Positions 20,771 to 29,906 are shown, numbered from the stretch's first letter. The stretch is DNA of 64,000 nucleotides from Toxorhynchites rutilus septentrionalis (GCF_029784135.1 NC_073744.1:102049303-102113302); one strand, 5' to 3'. The notes: generated from the letters alone by a model not told the origin. Made by a program: numbers and translations.

Positions 20771-22157
20771 CAAGAGAGATATGTCCCCTCGAGTGCTGGG
20801 CCATTCGAAGGTGAATTATTCCCACGGAAACCAGGAGGAACCTGATTTTGCTTGTCCGCTGCACTCGATTTTTTAGGCATGCTAACAGGGGGTATCACCG
20901 GAGGGGCTTGTCCTTGAACTTTGGGAGTGGTCACATTTTTGCGCCGGGGATTCCCTTGGAAAATGAACGGTGTGCCCCCGTTAGCTGTGTCCGCTTCTAT
21001 TTCGTCAACGGGCAACGTGGCGAAGACATTTTGTGTGTTGATTGGTTGTTGTTGTTGGGCCAGTGGAGAAGCGCCCTTTAAAATATCCGCAAAAGTGCGT
21101 TTCGAGCGTTCCTTCAAAGAGCGCTTCTGTTTCTCCCAGCGACTCTTGTAATTTTCACAAACTGAGAGCTCGTGTGGGGATCCCCCGCAATATGGACATT
21201 TATGCTCAGTCGCACTGCAGGATTTCCCCTCATGTTGCTCTCCGCAAGTGGCACAGCGCTCCTTGTTGGCACAATAATCCGAAGTGTGACCAACTGACTT
21301 GCATTTGTTGCAAGTCATGGGCTTTGGCACGAAGAGTCGCACAGGTAGTCTCAATTTGTCCACCATAACGTAGTCAGGGAGGGCGGCACCAGCAAAGGTG
21401 ACTCGAAACGAGTCGGACGGCGTAAATTTAGTTTGGTCCCCACCATGGGAAAGTTTCCCGAGTTGGCGACAGTCCAAGATTTTCACTTCCATTGAGGGGA
21501 GCTTCTTGAACTTGCCTTTTCCTTCTGCTTTTATTTGTTCGCTCGTCAGACCCGTTTCAGTTATCACCCCCTCAATTTCTACGTTATGGGAGGGTATAAA
21601 TGTTCGATATTCGAGAGTGAAATGTTGATCAGCAACAATCTCGTTTGCGTGTTTCCGTTCATTCACGACAACTCGCAATTTGTTCGGTCTAACCCTGCGA
21701 ATTTCAGGTACAGAAGTGTATCTGGCCAGATCTTTCATGATCTGAATCACGTTAAGGTTTTTTCCTTTCGGTTTTGGCCGGAGAAAACAACCCAAGGGCC
21801 AGTTCCAGGTGCATCGTCTGGATAAACTCTGACACGTGGAGCGGAGACAACAGAGGGGGAAGACGAGGACGAGGACGAGGACGAGGATGAGGATGAGGAT
21901 GAGGACGAGGATTGGGTTGGATCGGAAGCATCAGAAGGGGGAAGTGAAATCGATGATGGGAGAGGGGGAGTGGAAGTAACAGTGAGTTGAGAAGGGAGGC
22001 TTGCAATTTTCTTAGAAGGGGGCTTGGTAGGATGAGCGGATTCGTCCCCAGAAGAATTATCTTCCTTATGAGGGACTCGTTTATGTTTTTTCCCAGATCT
22101 TGTATGAGATTCATTATCGGAGATCTCCATCTCTGGAGATCCTCCACTATTCTCCAT
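20771..22157 (-). pseudogene. ORF1 (Gag-like, three zinc knuckles) of I-superfamily copy 1
   Basis: The N-terminal half is acidic and Ser/Pro-rich and contains an uninterrupted serine run encoded by GAGGAC-type repeats (about 21865-21915). Then comes an RRM-like region and three cysteine motifs: CNKCKSVGHTSDYC, CATCGEQHEGKSC and CPYCGGSPHELSVC. These bind element RNA in I-type ORF1 proteins. A one-base loss near 21780 shifts the frame relative to copy 2. A deletion of roughly 175 bp at the 3' end joins ALEGT directly to the ORF2 start region. The copy is non-functional. Confidence 0.85.
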
Positions 22158-22407
22158 TTTACAAAAATTTCTGTCTTATTTCTAAATTATTATTGATTTT
22201 AACAATAATCTTAAAAAAAATAGCAAAAAAGTCGGGTGGGTAATGTCGGGGACATAACCGGAGTGACGTAGGACTATACAAAGGGGACAGCTTTTGTAAA
22301 ATATATATTTTAAATATATTGTTTTATTTTCTTCTCCTACGTGAATACCTGACTATCTACCTGAAAAATTGATTAGTTTACTGTTTACTCTTTATGAATA
22401 TGTTGAT

Positions 22408-22423
22408 GGTTCTGAAAAAAACC
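22408..22423 (-). terminator. Histone mRNA 3' stem-loop relic (relic A, copy 1)
   Basis: The minus strand reads GGTTTTTTTCAGAACC. The histone consensus is a 6-bp stem around a TTTC-type loop; one stem position has decayed. Copy 2 has the perfect version at 41610-41625. Confidence 0.8.
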
Positions 22424-22893
22424 TTTGGTGTTGTGTTTTTGTTATCACTTGATATTCCCATCTTCTTCGGTTAAACCTTCCTGTTTAGCTATTGCGTTTG
22501 CCACTCGCCACAGCTTTCACAGTTGGAAAATTTATTCCCATCCAGCTTGTGACATATTGTTCAGTAAATTACATTTAATGCGACGTGCCGGAGAAACACT
22601 TTGCCACTCACTGAAACTAATTGTTGCCTTGATGAGCGCCGAACCGAAGCTGCTCTGTTCTTGATGCGGGTTTTCTGATTGTCGTGAGCAGCTTTGCAAG
22701 CCAACTCGAGCACTCCGACGGCCAAAACTCTATAATCGCTGTTAGGTATACTGGTGCTCCGGCACCAATCCGTTCGGCCTAGTTACCCTTGCGGAGCAAT
22801 CAGTGAATGCGACCAATAGGGAACTGGAGACCTGCACGGTTCGAGTGAGACTTTGCCTTTCCTTAACTTGTCCTCCTTTGTTACGTCCACGAT
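22408..22893 (-). pseudogene. H2A: Histone H2A relic A
   Basis: Starting near 22893 the minus strand reads GR-KGGQVK, shifts one base, then gives [19 protein letters not shown], stop (CGA to TGA), LLRKGN, stop, AERIGAGAPVYLTAIIEF. This is the canonical H2A N-tail through helices 1 and 2. After another shift it reads VLELACKAAHDNQKTRI, matching the [16 protein letters not shown] segment. The C-terminal part is rearranged, but a PKK...-type end is recognisable before the 3' stem-loop at 22408-22423. Stops and shifts exclude a working histone. It has no intron and keeps a TATA box upstream and a histone 3' signal downstream, so it derives from genomic histone-cluster DNA. Confidence 0.88.
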
Positions 22894-22962
22894 GCCGATG
22901 CCGTACAACCACACGGGTTTACGGTTTGAAAGAAAATAAGATATTTTTTTGGGGTCCGCGTG

Positions 22963-22969
22963 TTTTATA
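22963..22969 (-). promoter_or_regulatory. TATA box upstream of H2A relic A
   Basis: TATAAAA on the minus strand lies about 70 bp upstream of the relic A start, a normal spacing for a replication-dependent histone gene. Its counterpart in copy 2 is at 42166-42172. Confidence 0.65.
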
Positions 22970-23129
22970 CTCTAGCGGTACACACTCACAGGATAGAGAC
23001 AAATCGGCAGACTCAGCCAGAGGGGCGAGTCCAACGAGACGAACGAATGAGCGTTAAAAGGGAGCGATTGCAAAAAAATACATTCATTACGATTTGTTCG
23101 CTCGTTGGATTCACATGCAGGCTAAAAAA

Positions 23130-23330
23130 GGTCCTTTCAGGATCACAAAATTATCTTCAATCTAAAGAGTTTATTGTTTTGTTATCACTCGATATCCCCA
23201 TCTTGTTCGGCTAAACCTTCCTGTTTAGCGATTTGTTGCCACTCGCCACAGCTTTCACAGTTGGAAAATTTCTTCCCATCCAGCTTTGTGACATTTTGTA
23301 CAGTAAAATACATTCAATGCGACGTGCCGA
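23130..23330 (-). pseudogene. H2A: Histone H2A relic B (3' part only)
   Basis: This block repeats the 3' part of relic A (shared words TTGTTATCACTCGATAT, CCTTCCTGTTTAGC, TTCACAGTTGGAAAATTTCTTCCC) but lacks the N-terminal coding part. A stem-loop-like GGTCCTTTCAGGATC lies at 23130-23144, with a shortened loop and ambiguous strand: read on the plus strand it resembles a histone stem-loop of a convergent neighbouring gene. Confidence 0.6.
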
Positions 23331-23735
23331 AGCGCCACTCAGTGTCGCATTGGAGGCGATTTTAACCTGTAATGGAACATTTGCGATGACAGTGGACAGT
23401 GTCGACTTTCAATGTGGGGTCATAATTTGGATCTCTATGTTCACAAATGTCCAACTAAATAAGTCGCATTACAAGTCCGTCCAATTAGCTAAATGTCGAA
23501 CTAATTGTAAATTACTGTACTTTCAATCTGGAAACAATTTAAGAATTGGTGAAAATTGAATAATCAGGTAAGTCCCCAACTATCAATAAGCTCAGAACAA
23601 CTGCCAAATTCACATACTCATCAGATCCTGGCAAACAAATTAAGAAAAAATCAATTTATGTTTTATTATTATTTCGGATAATGTTTTAAAAAGCATTGAA
23701 CTGTATTTCCTAAACTCTTTTTTGGAAGGTTTAAT

Positions 23736-23751
23736 GGCCCTGAAAAGCGCC
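23736..23751 (-). terminator. Histone mRNA 3' stem-loop (relic C, copy 1)
   Basis: GGCGCTTTTCAGGGCC on the minus strand: a six-position stem with one mismatch, loop TTTC, flanked by ACAA upstream and ATTAAA downstream. It is identical in copy 2 at 49308-49323 and correctly placed after the H2A relic. Confidence 0.85.
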
Positions 23752-24192
23752 TTGTTTTATGGAATGGTTCCAATTTAGAAAACTTTGTACTCGTGGTTTT
23801 GAAAAAAAAACCATTTCGAACGCCCTCGATGCCGCCTTGTTCTGGATTTGCCACCAAAGCAGTTTGTATAAAGAACAAACTTTTTTCTTCTGCTACCTGA
23901 TGCCGTTTTGCGATTGCGTTTGCCACTCGCCACTCGCTGCAACTGCCTGTTGTCTTGATGTCCACCGAACCGAATGTGTTCTGTTCCGAATGCGGGTTTT
24001 CTTATCGTCGCGAGCAGCTTTGCCAGCTAACTCGATCACTTCGGCGGCCGAAACTATATAACGCCGACTAGGTGGACTGGTACACTGGTACTAACGCGCT
24101 CGGCCTAGCTACCCTTGCGGGGAACTCCAGATCAACACGGTTCGAGCGGGATTTTGCCTTTCCCTTCACTTTTCCTCCTTTACCATGTCCAG
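23736..24192 (-). pseudogene. H2A: Histone H2A relic C
   Basis: The minus strand from 24192 reads SGHGKGGKVKGKAKSRSNR, the H2A N-terminal tail with one R-to-H change. It then shows VPVYQST for APVYLAA, and after an indel AAEVIELAGKAARDDKKTRI, matching [20 protein letters not shown]. Further on, NPEQGGIEGV corresponds to the IAQGGVLPNI segment and KTTSTK to the PKKTEKK tail. The whole H2A length is represented but decayed by indels. The start codon is lost here but kept in copy 2 (49766). A 3' stem-loop follows at 23736-23751. Confidence 0.9.
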
Positions 24193-24268
24193 AGTTGGGT
24201 TGGTTTGTTGATGTGTTGTGATGCGAACCGATGTGGTGTACGGTTTGAATGAGAATGATCGTTACGGC

Positions 24269-24682
24269 AGCGGAGCGGGGATTTTTAAGCTGACTGTATA
24301 TAGTGTAATAATTGTATAACATATGCTGGAAGAGAAGTACGTTAGTAATGGGAGGCATATTTGGTCACCTGGTAGTAGAAATAAGAAATAATTATATCAA
24401 ACACGCTGAAAGAAAATAAAATGAGAAATGATGTCTAGCCCAGGAAGCTGAAAGTGAATTATATGGTAATTAAAAGATGTTAATTGACTTGTGTGCCATC
24501 CACGCAAAATTTGAATTCGTATGTCGGAAAAGAGCCTTTTTTTTACAAAAAATCAAAATCTGTGTATTTTGTTGTGAGTGTGTGTCTAAGTGTGTGCGTG
24601 GGTGTGTTTGGTTTGTGATATCTAACTTATTTCCTAACAAGAATAAGAATCCCCAGCGGAGCGGGGATTTTTAAGCTGACTG
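24269..24682. repeat. 28-bp direct repeat flanking a 358-bp extra segment
   Basis: AGCGGAGCGGGGATTTTTAA plus eight more identical bases occurs at 24269-24296 and again at 24655-24682. Copy 2 has only one (about 49854-49881), so 386 bp were gained here or lost there by repeat-mediated deletion. The extra DNA is AT-rich and includes a short stretch reading LCAIHAK. Confidence 0.8.
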
Positions 24683-25149
24683 GCTGGCTCGAGAATTACG
24701 CATGTGTGAGACTGCGACCAATGTTTCGTTCTTTTTTTTCTTTTTCCTTTCCAATCGTGCTTCATTCTGTTTCGCTGCTGCTCTGGCTGCCCGTTTTGGT
24801 CGGTACGATTTGAGGAGCACAAAATGGACCAATCAAAAATGGGCACATAGTGCATTTTGATAATGCTTGATATTTCACAATTATTCAATTATTTATCTCA
24901 AGAAAAATGAAATGTTATTCGTTATGATAGATGCGTAGATATATTTCCTATCAATTGATGCAAAAACCTTTGCGATCTATTGAGAAATGCTCGAGTAATA
25001 AGCGTTCCAAATCTTGCATTTTTTCCTACTTGTTCAGTGCCTAGATTTCCATTTCACCCCCTATATCTTCCGGTTAGACGTAGTCCTACGTCAAAAAAAA
25101 TTATGATAATAATATCATAGGCCTGACAATATGACAAATAATAACAAAA

Positions 25150-28100
25150 GGTTCTCAAATGGGGATCAACATAGGGTAGGAGCCTGCCTGTTGGTCTCAA
25201 ATGTTCCTATCTCACGCCTCCACGAAGATCATATGACGACATTTTTAGATCGGGCGTGAACTGGAAACACACACCTGGTCTTGGCTCCGAGAACGGGTGT
25301 CGAAAGTGGCTAAGTGAGGGGGTGCGAGCGAGTCAGAGCGCTATATCTCTCCCGGGGAAGGCCTCCCGGGTCATGGAGGCCTTGCCAACCCGCTGTCTCC
25401 CGGGCAAAGGAGATACACCCAGAAAATGGAGCTACGTTCACGAAGAGTAATTAGAATGCGATCACCCGAGGAGGGTCCCCGAACTGGAGCTGGTCCTGGA
25501 ACGGGCGTAAGAGCGAGCGGCCAGCGGCTGGAGGGTGATGTGCAAGAGCGGGCCACCAGCCGGGTTCAACCCGAAGAGCTACCGCCACACGGAAACAGCA
25601 GCCATCGACATCACCCAAGAAACGCTGCGCCTACGAGACGTGTTGCGACTGCCAGACGACAGTCGTCCACACTTGTGGGTACCACTAGGCGCCGGATCAT
25701 GTGGACACACGAAATGAATGAATTCGTGATCCGCGCCTATTACATCTGCACTGCTTTGGAGACGGACATGAGCGGTCGCCCTCGAATACTAACAATGTTC
25801 GAGGAAGCGTATCCAGAGTTCGTCGGGAGGCTTAATCAGAACGCGATGAACGCGAGGCGTAGAGCGATAGTACGCAACAACATGCTCTCCCAAACGCAAA
25901 TCGACGAGATCAAGCAGCAGGTGCAGAGAGAAATAAGCTCCAGGAACAACAGAGCAAGCGATGTGTCGAGACGAAGTTCAGTACGGCTGAGCAATTCATT
26001 CGCGAGTGGGGCACGCGAATCAGCACCAGTGGAGGCCACAGTACTACAACCCCCTGAGCCGGAAGACCCACAGCCAGATCAACAACTACTACGCGATCTG
26101 GTCTTCCACTACGACGAGGCGATCTCACAGTTCCGCGACACAGACCCATTGTCGCGCCCCAGGATCCCGAAGTTGCAGCATTCCCGCAGGCTGACAAGTG
26201 CAGTAAAGCTCATGAACGAGCACGTTCTTCCGCTGCACTTGGTTGATGCTGAGAACATGGAGGAGCTGCAACTGAAAGTTTACTGTGCTGCTGTGGCGAC
26301 CGCCAAAAGTTTAGGATACCGTATTAGGCCAAGAGGCGGACTGCTCCAACATCTCCGTGAAAGGCGTGAGTCTCCATGGCGAAGGAGATTGGAGCAACGG
26401 ATCCTAAATAAGCGCGCCGCAATTGGAAGACTGATGGCGTACAAAAGAGGCAGCAGATCGGCGAAATTATGTCGCCAAGTTGCTGTGATCGTGCGGCCTA
26501 CTGAACTTCGCCAGCTGGGAGCTCACCAGCTGACGGAAAAACTCGACACACTGGTACAGCAATTGAGCGTCCTAACTAAACGGCTGAAACGTTACTCTGA
26601 CTCTGCAAAGCGCCAGGAACAAAATCGGATGTTCAGAGATAACGAAAAAGCGTTCTACGACCACATTAGCGACGAGAAGCCCGACTACCGCGAAGGTTTG
26701 CCAGATATTAGCGATGTGACGAACTTCTGGGCTGGTATTTGGGAGACCCCAGTACAACATCGCGACGGGCAAATGTGGTTAAGACGGGAGGAGGAGAGTT
26801 GTGGTGAAATTGGAGAGATGCCAGCTATCATCGTCGAAGAGAACGATGTCCGCGAAGCCTCGCGGTACCTGAAGAACTGGGCAGCACCGGGCCCCGATGG
26901 TGTTCAGAACTTCTGGCACAAGAAGCTGACCGTCGCACATCAAAAGATAGCTGAGTGCTTCAACAAGGTGCTACGTGACCCACACAACCTCCCTGAATTC
27001 GCCACCCGTGGCGTCACATTCCTCCTCCCGAAAGACAGCAACACATTGAACCCATCAAAGTACAGGCCGATAACGTGCCTATCGAGTCTGTACAAGATAT
27101 TAAGCAGCATCATAACCGCCAAAGTTTCTGCCCACTGCGAACAACACCATATCATCGCAGAAGAGCAGAAAGGATGCAGAAAAAATACGCATGGCTGCAA
27201 AGACCAGGCCATCATCGACGCAGCCATAGTCGGCCAGGCGGTTTATAACCAGCGGAACCTAAGCATGGCCTATATCGATTACAGGAAGGCTTATGACTCC
27301 ATACCTCACTCGTTTCTCGTCCGGGTATTGGAGCTCTACAAAATTGATCCCGTCGTCGTTAGGTTCCTGCAGCATGCGATGAGGCAGTGGAGCACGTCTC
27401 TGCACCTTAGTGATGGGGAAAATGTGTTGCAGTCTAGAACGCTGCAGATAAAGAGGGGGATATTCCAAGGCGACTCTTTCAGCCCGCTTTGGTTTTGTCT
27501 GGCACTGAACCCCCTCAGTAGGACGCTCAATAGAAACGGTCATGGCTATAAAATAAGGTATGGCGACGGCGCCCACGAAGAAGTGACCCATACCTTTTAC
27601 ATGGACGATCTCAAGGTCTACGCTGATTCACGTCAGCGTCTAGGTGTAGCTATCCGGGTTGTCGAAGACATAAGCAGGGACATCTGTATGGAGTTCGGCC
27701 TCGACAAGTGTCGCTGTGTCCACCTGCTGAAAGGACAACTTACCGAATCCGGAGGCTACGAGGTCTATGACGGCGAGTTTATAAGAGACATGGTTCGTGG
27801 CGAATCCTATAAATATCTTGGATTCCGACAGCTCACCGGGATTCGCCACTCCGACATCAAGACGGAGCTGCGAGACAAGTTCTTGAGTCGAGTGAACTGT
27901 GTCCTGAGGACTTTCCTCAACGCGGGGAACAAGGTACGCGCGATCAACACATTCGCGGTTCCCCTGCTGACCTTCAGTTTTGGTGTAGTCAAATGGAGCA
28001 AAACTGACCTAGAGGACCTTGAGAGGAGGATGAGGAAAGCATTTAAAGAGGCCGGAATGCACCATCCTCAATCGGCACTGGAGAGAGTTTCACTGCCACG

Positions 28101-29208
28101 CAAAGAAGGGGGACTTGGAATAGTCGACATATCTGCACTGTGTGTTGCCCAGGTACGACAACTGCGCGAGTACTTCGCAGAACGCGCCAACCAAAACGCG
28201 CTATACCGGGCTGTCTGCGCCGCCGACAGAGGATACAGCGCTCTGCACTTGGCGCAAGCGGAGTACCAACTCAACTGCAATCTGCAGACAGTGGAGGAGA
28301 AGATTGCAGCTTGGAAGCAGAAGGCAGTGCATGGTGCCCACCCCCATCAACTGGACCGGCCACACGTCGACAAGGCCGCATCTAATCTGTGGCTAACGCG
28401 TGGTGAACTCTCTTCAGTAGTAGAAGCCGACATGATAGCCATCCAGGACAGGATAATGCCGACGAGAAACTGCAGGCGGTACGTCTGGCATCAAGACGTT
28501 GATGACATTTGCCGGATGTGCCATCAACCAGGTGAAAACATAGAGCACATTATGGGAGGCTGTCCCGTTTTGGCCTACGCAGCCTACACCGAGCGCCACA
28601 ACAACGTGGCCCGTATTGTTCATCGACAACTGGCGCTCCAATGTGCTCTACTGGAAGATAACGTACCAAACTACCGGTACCTGCCTGCACCTGTCCTGGA
28701 AAATGACCGTTTCAAGCTGTACTGGGATCGCACTGTTCTGACCGACCTCTCGATCCACCACAACCGCCCAGATATAATGGTTTACGACAAGAGCGACCGC
28801 AAAGTCACCATCATCGATGTCGCTATTCCACTGAACCAGAATCTGGAGGAGACCCACGGTCGCAAAATCTGCAAGTACCGACCATTGGCCGTGGAGCTCA
28901 AGGAACTGTGGGGGCTAAGGGAGGTCCCAAGAATTGTTCCAGTCGTTCTCTCTGGAACTGGAATTATCCCGAAGACACTTCTGGAAGCGCTAAAGGTGTT
29001 GAACATCGAGAAGGAATTGGCCGGCATCCAAAAGTCGGTCATCCTTAGCACCTGCGCGATTGTCCGACAATTCCTCGGTCAGGACTAAAACAGCACGAGC
29101 ATGCAGATACGTGCATTCCGCAGAGCCTAGTCCCCCTTTGGCATTCAGAAGCCCGGGGGCAGGTGAAAATTCTGGCTAGGTTCGCCTAGTTAAGAAGTGA
29201 GATAAGTC
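25150..29208 (+). mobile_element. RLE-type non-LTR retrotransposon copy 2 (apparently full length)
   Basis: Starts GGTTCTCAAATGGGGATC, the same 5' start as copy 3 (53564), and ends GAGATAAGTC before an A-rich tail. A 275-bp 5' leader, one ORF and a 120-bp 3' UTR make about 4.06 kb. Two independent copies share both ends, which defines the element. There is no clear target-site duplication. Single-ORF structure with a C-terminal restriction-like endonuclease places it in the early-branching non-LTR group (R2/R4-Dong/NeSL-like); the exact clade is unresolved. Confidence 0.9.
25426..29088 (+). CDS. RLE non-LTR retrotransposon polyprotein (RT + restriction-like endonuclease)
   Basis: This 1220-codon protein would nick target DNA and copy its own RNA onto the nick. 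Residues 1-90 are Arg/Pro-rich; about 91-180 is a conserved helical block starting MWTHEMNEFVIRAYYI, probably nucleic-acid binding. RT motifs: SKYRPITCLSS (about 545), AYIDYRKAYDS (about 615), GIFQGDSFSP (about 680) and the catalytic FYMDDLKVYA (about 724). Then the knuckle CRMCHQPGENIEHIMGGC (about 1029) and the endonuclease core RPDIMVYDKSDRKVTIIDV (about 1114-1132), with the PD...D arrangement. The ATG at 25426 is followed at once by MELRSRR; in copy 3 the frame is open further upstream to an ATG at the position of 53787. No stop or frameshift is visible, so this copy may be competent. Confidence 0.93.
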   Translation: MELRSRRVIRMRSPEEGPRTGAGPGTGVRASGQRLEGDVQERATSRVQPEELPPHGNSSHRHHPRNAAPTRRVATARRQSSTLVGTTRRRIMWTHEMNEFVIRAYYICTALETDMSGRPRILTMFEEAYPEFVGRLNQNAMNARRRAIVRNNMLSQTQIDEIKQQVQREISSRNNRASDVSRRSSVRLSNSFASGARESAPVEATVLQPPEPEDPQPDQQLLRDLVFHYDEAISQFRDTDPLSRPRIPKLQHSRRLTSAVKLMNEHVLPLHLVDAENMEELQLKVYCAAVATAKSLGYRIRPRGGLLQHLRERRESPWRRRLEQRILNKRAAIGRLMAYKRGSRSAKLCRQVAVIVRPTELRQLGAHQLTEKLDTLVQQLSVLTKRLKRYSDSAKRQEQNRMFRDNEKAFYDHISDEKPDYREGLPDISDVTNFWAGIWETPVQHRDGQMWLRREEESCGEIGEMPAIIVEENDVREASRYLKNWAAPGPDGVQNFWHKKLTVAHQKIAECFNKVLRDPHNLPEFATRGVTFLLPKDSNTLNPSKYRPITCLSSLYKILSSIITAKVSAHCEQHHIIAEEQKGCRKNTHGCKDQAIIDAAIVGQAVYNQRNLSMAYIDYRKAYDSIPHSFLVRVLELYKIDPVVVRFLQHAMRQWSTSLHLSDGENVLQSRTLQIKRGIFQGDSFSPLWFCLALNPLSRTLNRNGHGYKIRYGDGAHEEVTHTFYMDDLKVYADSRQRLGVAIRVVEDISRDICMEFGLDKCRCVHLLKGQLTESGGYEVYDGEFIRDMVRGESYKYLGFRQLTGIRHSDIKTELRDKFLSRVNCVLRTFLNAGNKVRAINTFAVPLLTFSFGVVKWSKTDLEDLERRMRKAFKEAGMHHPQSALERVSLPRKEGGLGIVDISALCVAQVRQLREYFAERANQNALYRAVCAADRGYSALHLAQAEYQLNCNLQTVEEKIAAWKQKAVHGAHPHQLDRPHVDKAASNLWLTRGELSSVVEADMIAIQDRIMPTRNCRRYVWHQDVDDICRMCHQPGENIEHIMGGCPVLAYAAYTERHNNVARIVHRQLALQCALLEDNVPNYRYLPAPVLENDRFKLYWDRTVLTDLSIHHNRPDIMVYDKSDRKVTIIDVAIPLNQNLEETHGRKICKYRPLAVELKELWGLREVPRIVPVVLSGTGIIPKTLLEALKVLNIEKELAGIQKSVILSTCAIVRQFLGQD

Positions 29209-29678
29209 AAACAATGAACAAATGAATTGAATAATAATATTAATAATAAATATGTGTACCTTAATATATAAGTTGTTCCAATAATGCGCTCTACTGCCCT
29301 AATCAGGGAGAGACAGAGGCTACGCGCTACGGAGACAACACAATAGCGCAAGAATAGCTTACGCAGCCACGTGATGATGAATCCCGTTTGCGACAGTCAC
29401 GCGATGGCGATCCCGTTATGCCGAATCAGTTCAACAGCCGCAATCCGGCTCGCTGCAAGAGCGCTGCTTCCTTTGTTCCTTCGTTCCACTTCACAAAAGG
29501 TCAGGTCGAAAGCGGACAGCAATGACCTTCACTCGTACACGATTCACTCGTACCAATAGCACAATAGCAAAAGTGGCAACGCACAATACCGACACTGAAC
29601 TTTACTCGTCAAGAGTTGGATAGCGAATGATTAAAAATTGTTGCTGAGCAATTATTTTATTGTTGACTTGATTTTGTG
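29209..29678. other. Unassigned interval after RLE copy 2
   Basis: About 470 bp begins with the A-rich tail of RLE copy 2 (AATAATATTAATAATAAATA) and continues as mixed sequence without a coding frame or repeat that I recognise. It may be intronic sequence of the 4E-T-like locus, or an old unclassified element. Confidence 0.4.
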
Positions 29679-29906
29679 CTAGCATGTCGACGGATCGATT
29701 GGCGAGGCGTTGATTGAGGCATCTTCATCGAATCCACAAAGTTCGAGTGTGTCCAGGCGAAAGGTAGGTCCTGCCGACACCCATTCTGGCTCTTCCTCGT
29801 TTCCTTTATCTTGGTGTCGTTGTTCACCTGCACTTATGTAGTTTTTCACAGTAACATGTTGGTTCCGGTGGCTGAACTCGTAATTGCGACGGAACCTGGC
29901 TGCAAA
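29679..29906 (-). pseudogene. 4E-T (EIF4ENIF1)-like exon fragment
   Basis: An open minus-strand stretch of 75 codons, without an ATG, reads ARFRRNYEFSHRNQ and later EEEPEWVSAGPTFRLDTLEL followed by CGFDED. In 4E-T, the eIF4E transporter and P-body protein, the corresponding segment is EEEPEWFSAGPTSQSETIEL then GFDD, preceded by an RFRREFGDSKR stretch, so both halves align. Upstream is TTTGCAG, a plausible 3' splice site, and a TAA just before it, so an exon start there is likely. The frame ends at TAG (29681-29679) with no convincing splice donor. Together with 3054-3527 it suggests a host gene or pseudogene on the minus strand broken up by mobile elements. F-to-V and TSQSET-to-TFRLDT changes argue for a relaxed copy. 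Confidence 0.65.

Larger units (their letters stand above)
16728..22230 (-). mobile_element. I-superfamily non-LTR retrotransposon copy 1
   Basis: On the minus strand: a short 5' UTR (about 70 bp before the ORF1 ATG at 22157), ORF1, ORF2 with endonuclease, RT and RNase H, a 3' UTR of about 340 bp and a poly(A) tail seen as a T-run at about 16730-16750. It is highly similar to copy 2 (38640-53560). The 5' side abuts the 3' end of HINE-H2A copy 1 at 22231. RNase H separates it from Jockey-clade elements. Confidence 0.88.
22231..25094 (-). mobile_element. HINE-H2A element copy 1 (captured histone H2A DNA)
   Basis: The 5' terminus lies at 25094 (TTTTGACGTAGGACTACGTC on the minus strand). The 3' side carries the inverted TGACGTAGGACT near 22264-22275, then the hairpin GGTAATGTC/GACATAACC with a GGG loop at 22239-22259, then the end at 22231. 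It sits in A-runs on both sides. There is no transposase. The interior holds three histone H2A-derived blocks, in the same orientation as the element, with stem-loops and a TATA box. A 386-bp extra segment (24297-24682) absent from copy 2 is flanked by a 28-bp direct repeat. The termini are homologous to those of E198, so both families probably share a mobilising enzyme. Confidence 0.85.

Noticed and set aside
21752..22147. 131-codon second frame over ORF1 of I copy 1
   Set aside because: Shadow frame produced by the serine-coding repeat and Pro-rich composition of ORF1.
22408..24192. Functional histone H2A genes
   Set aside because: Stops, frameshifts and rearranged C-termini in every block; shared by two transposon copies.
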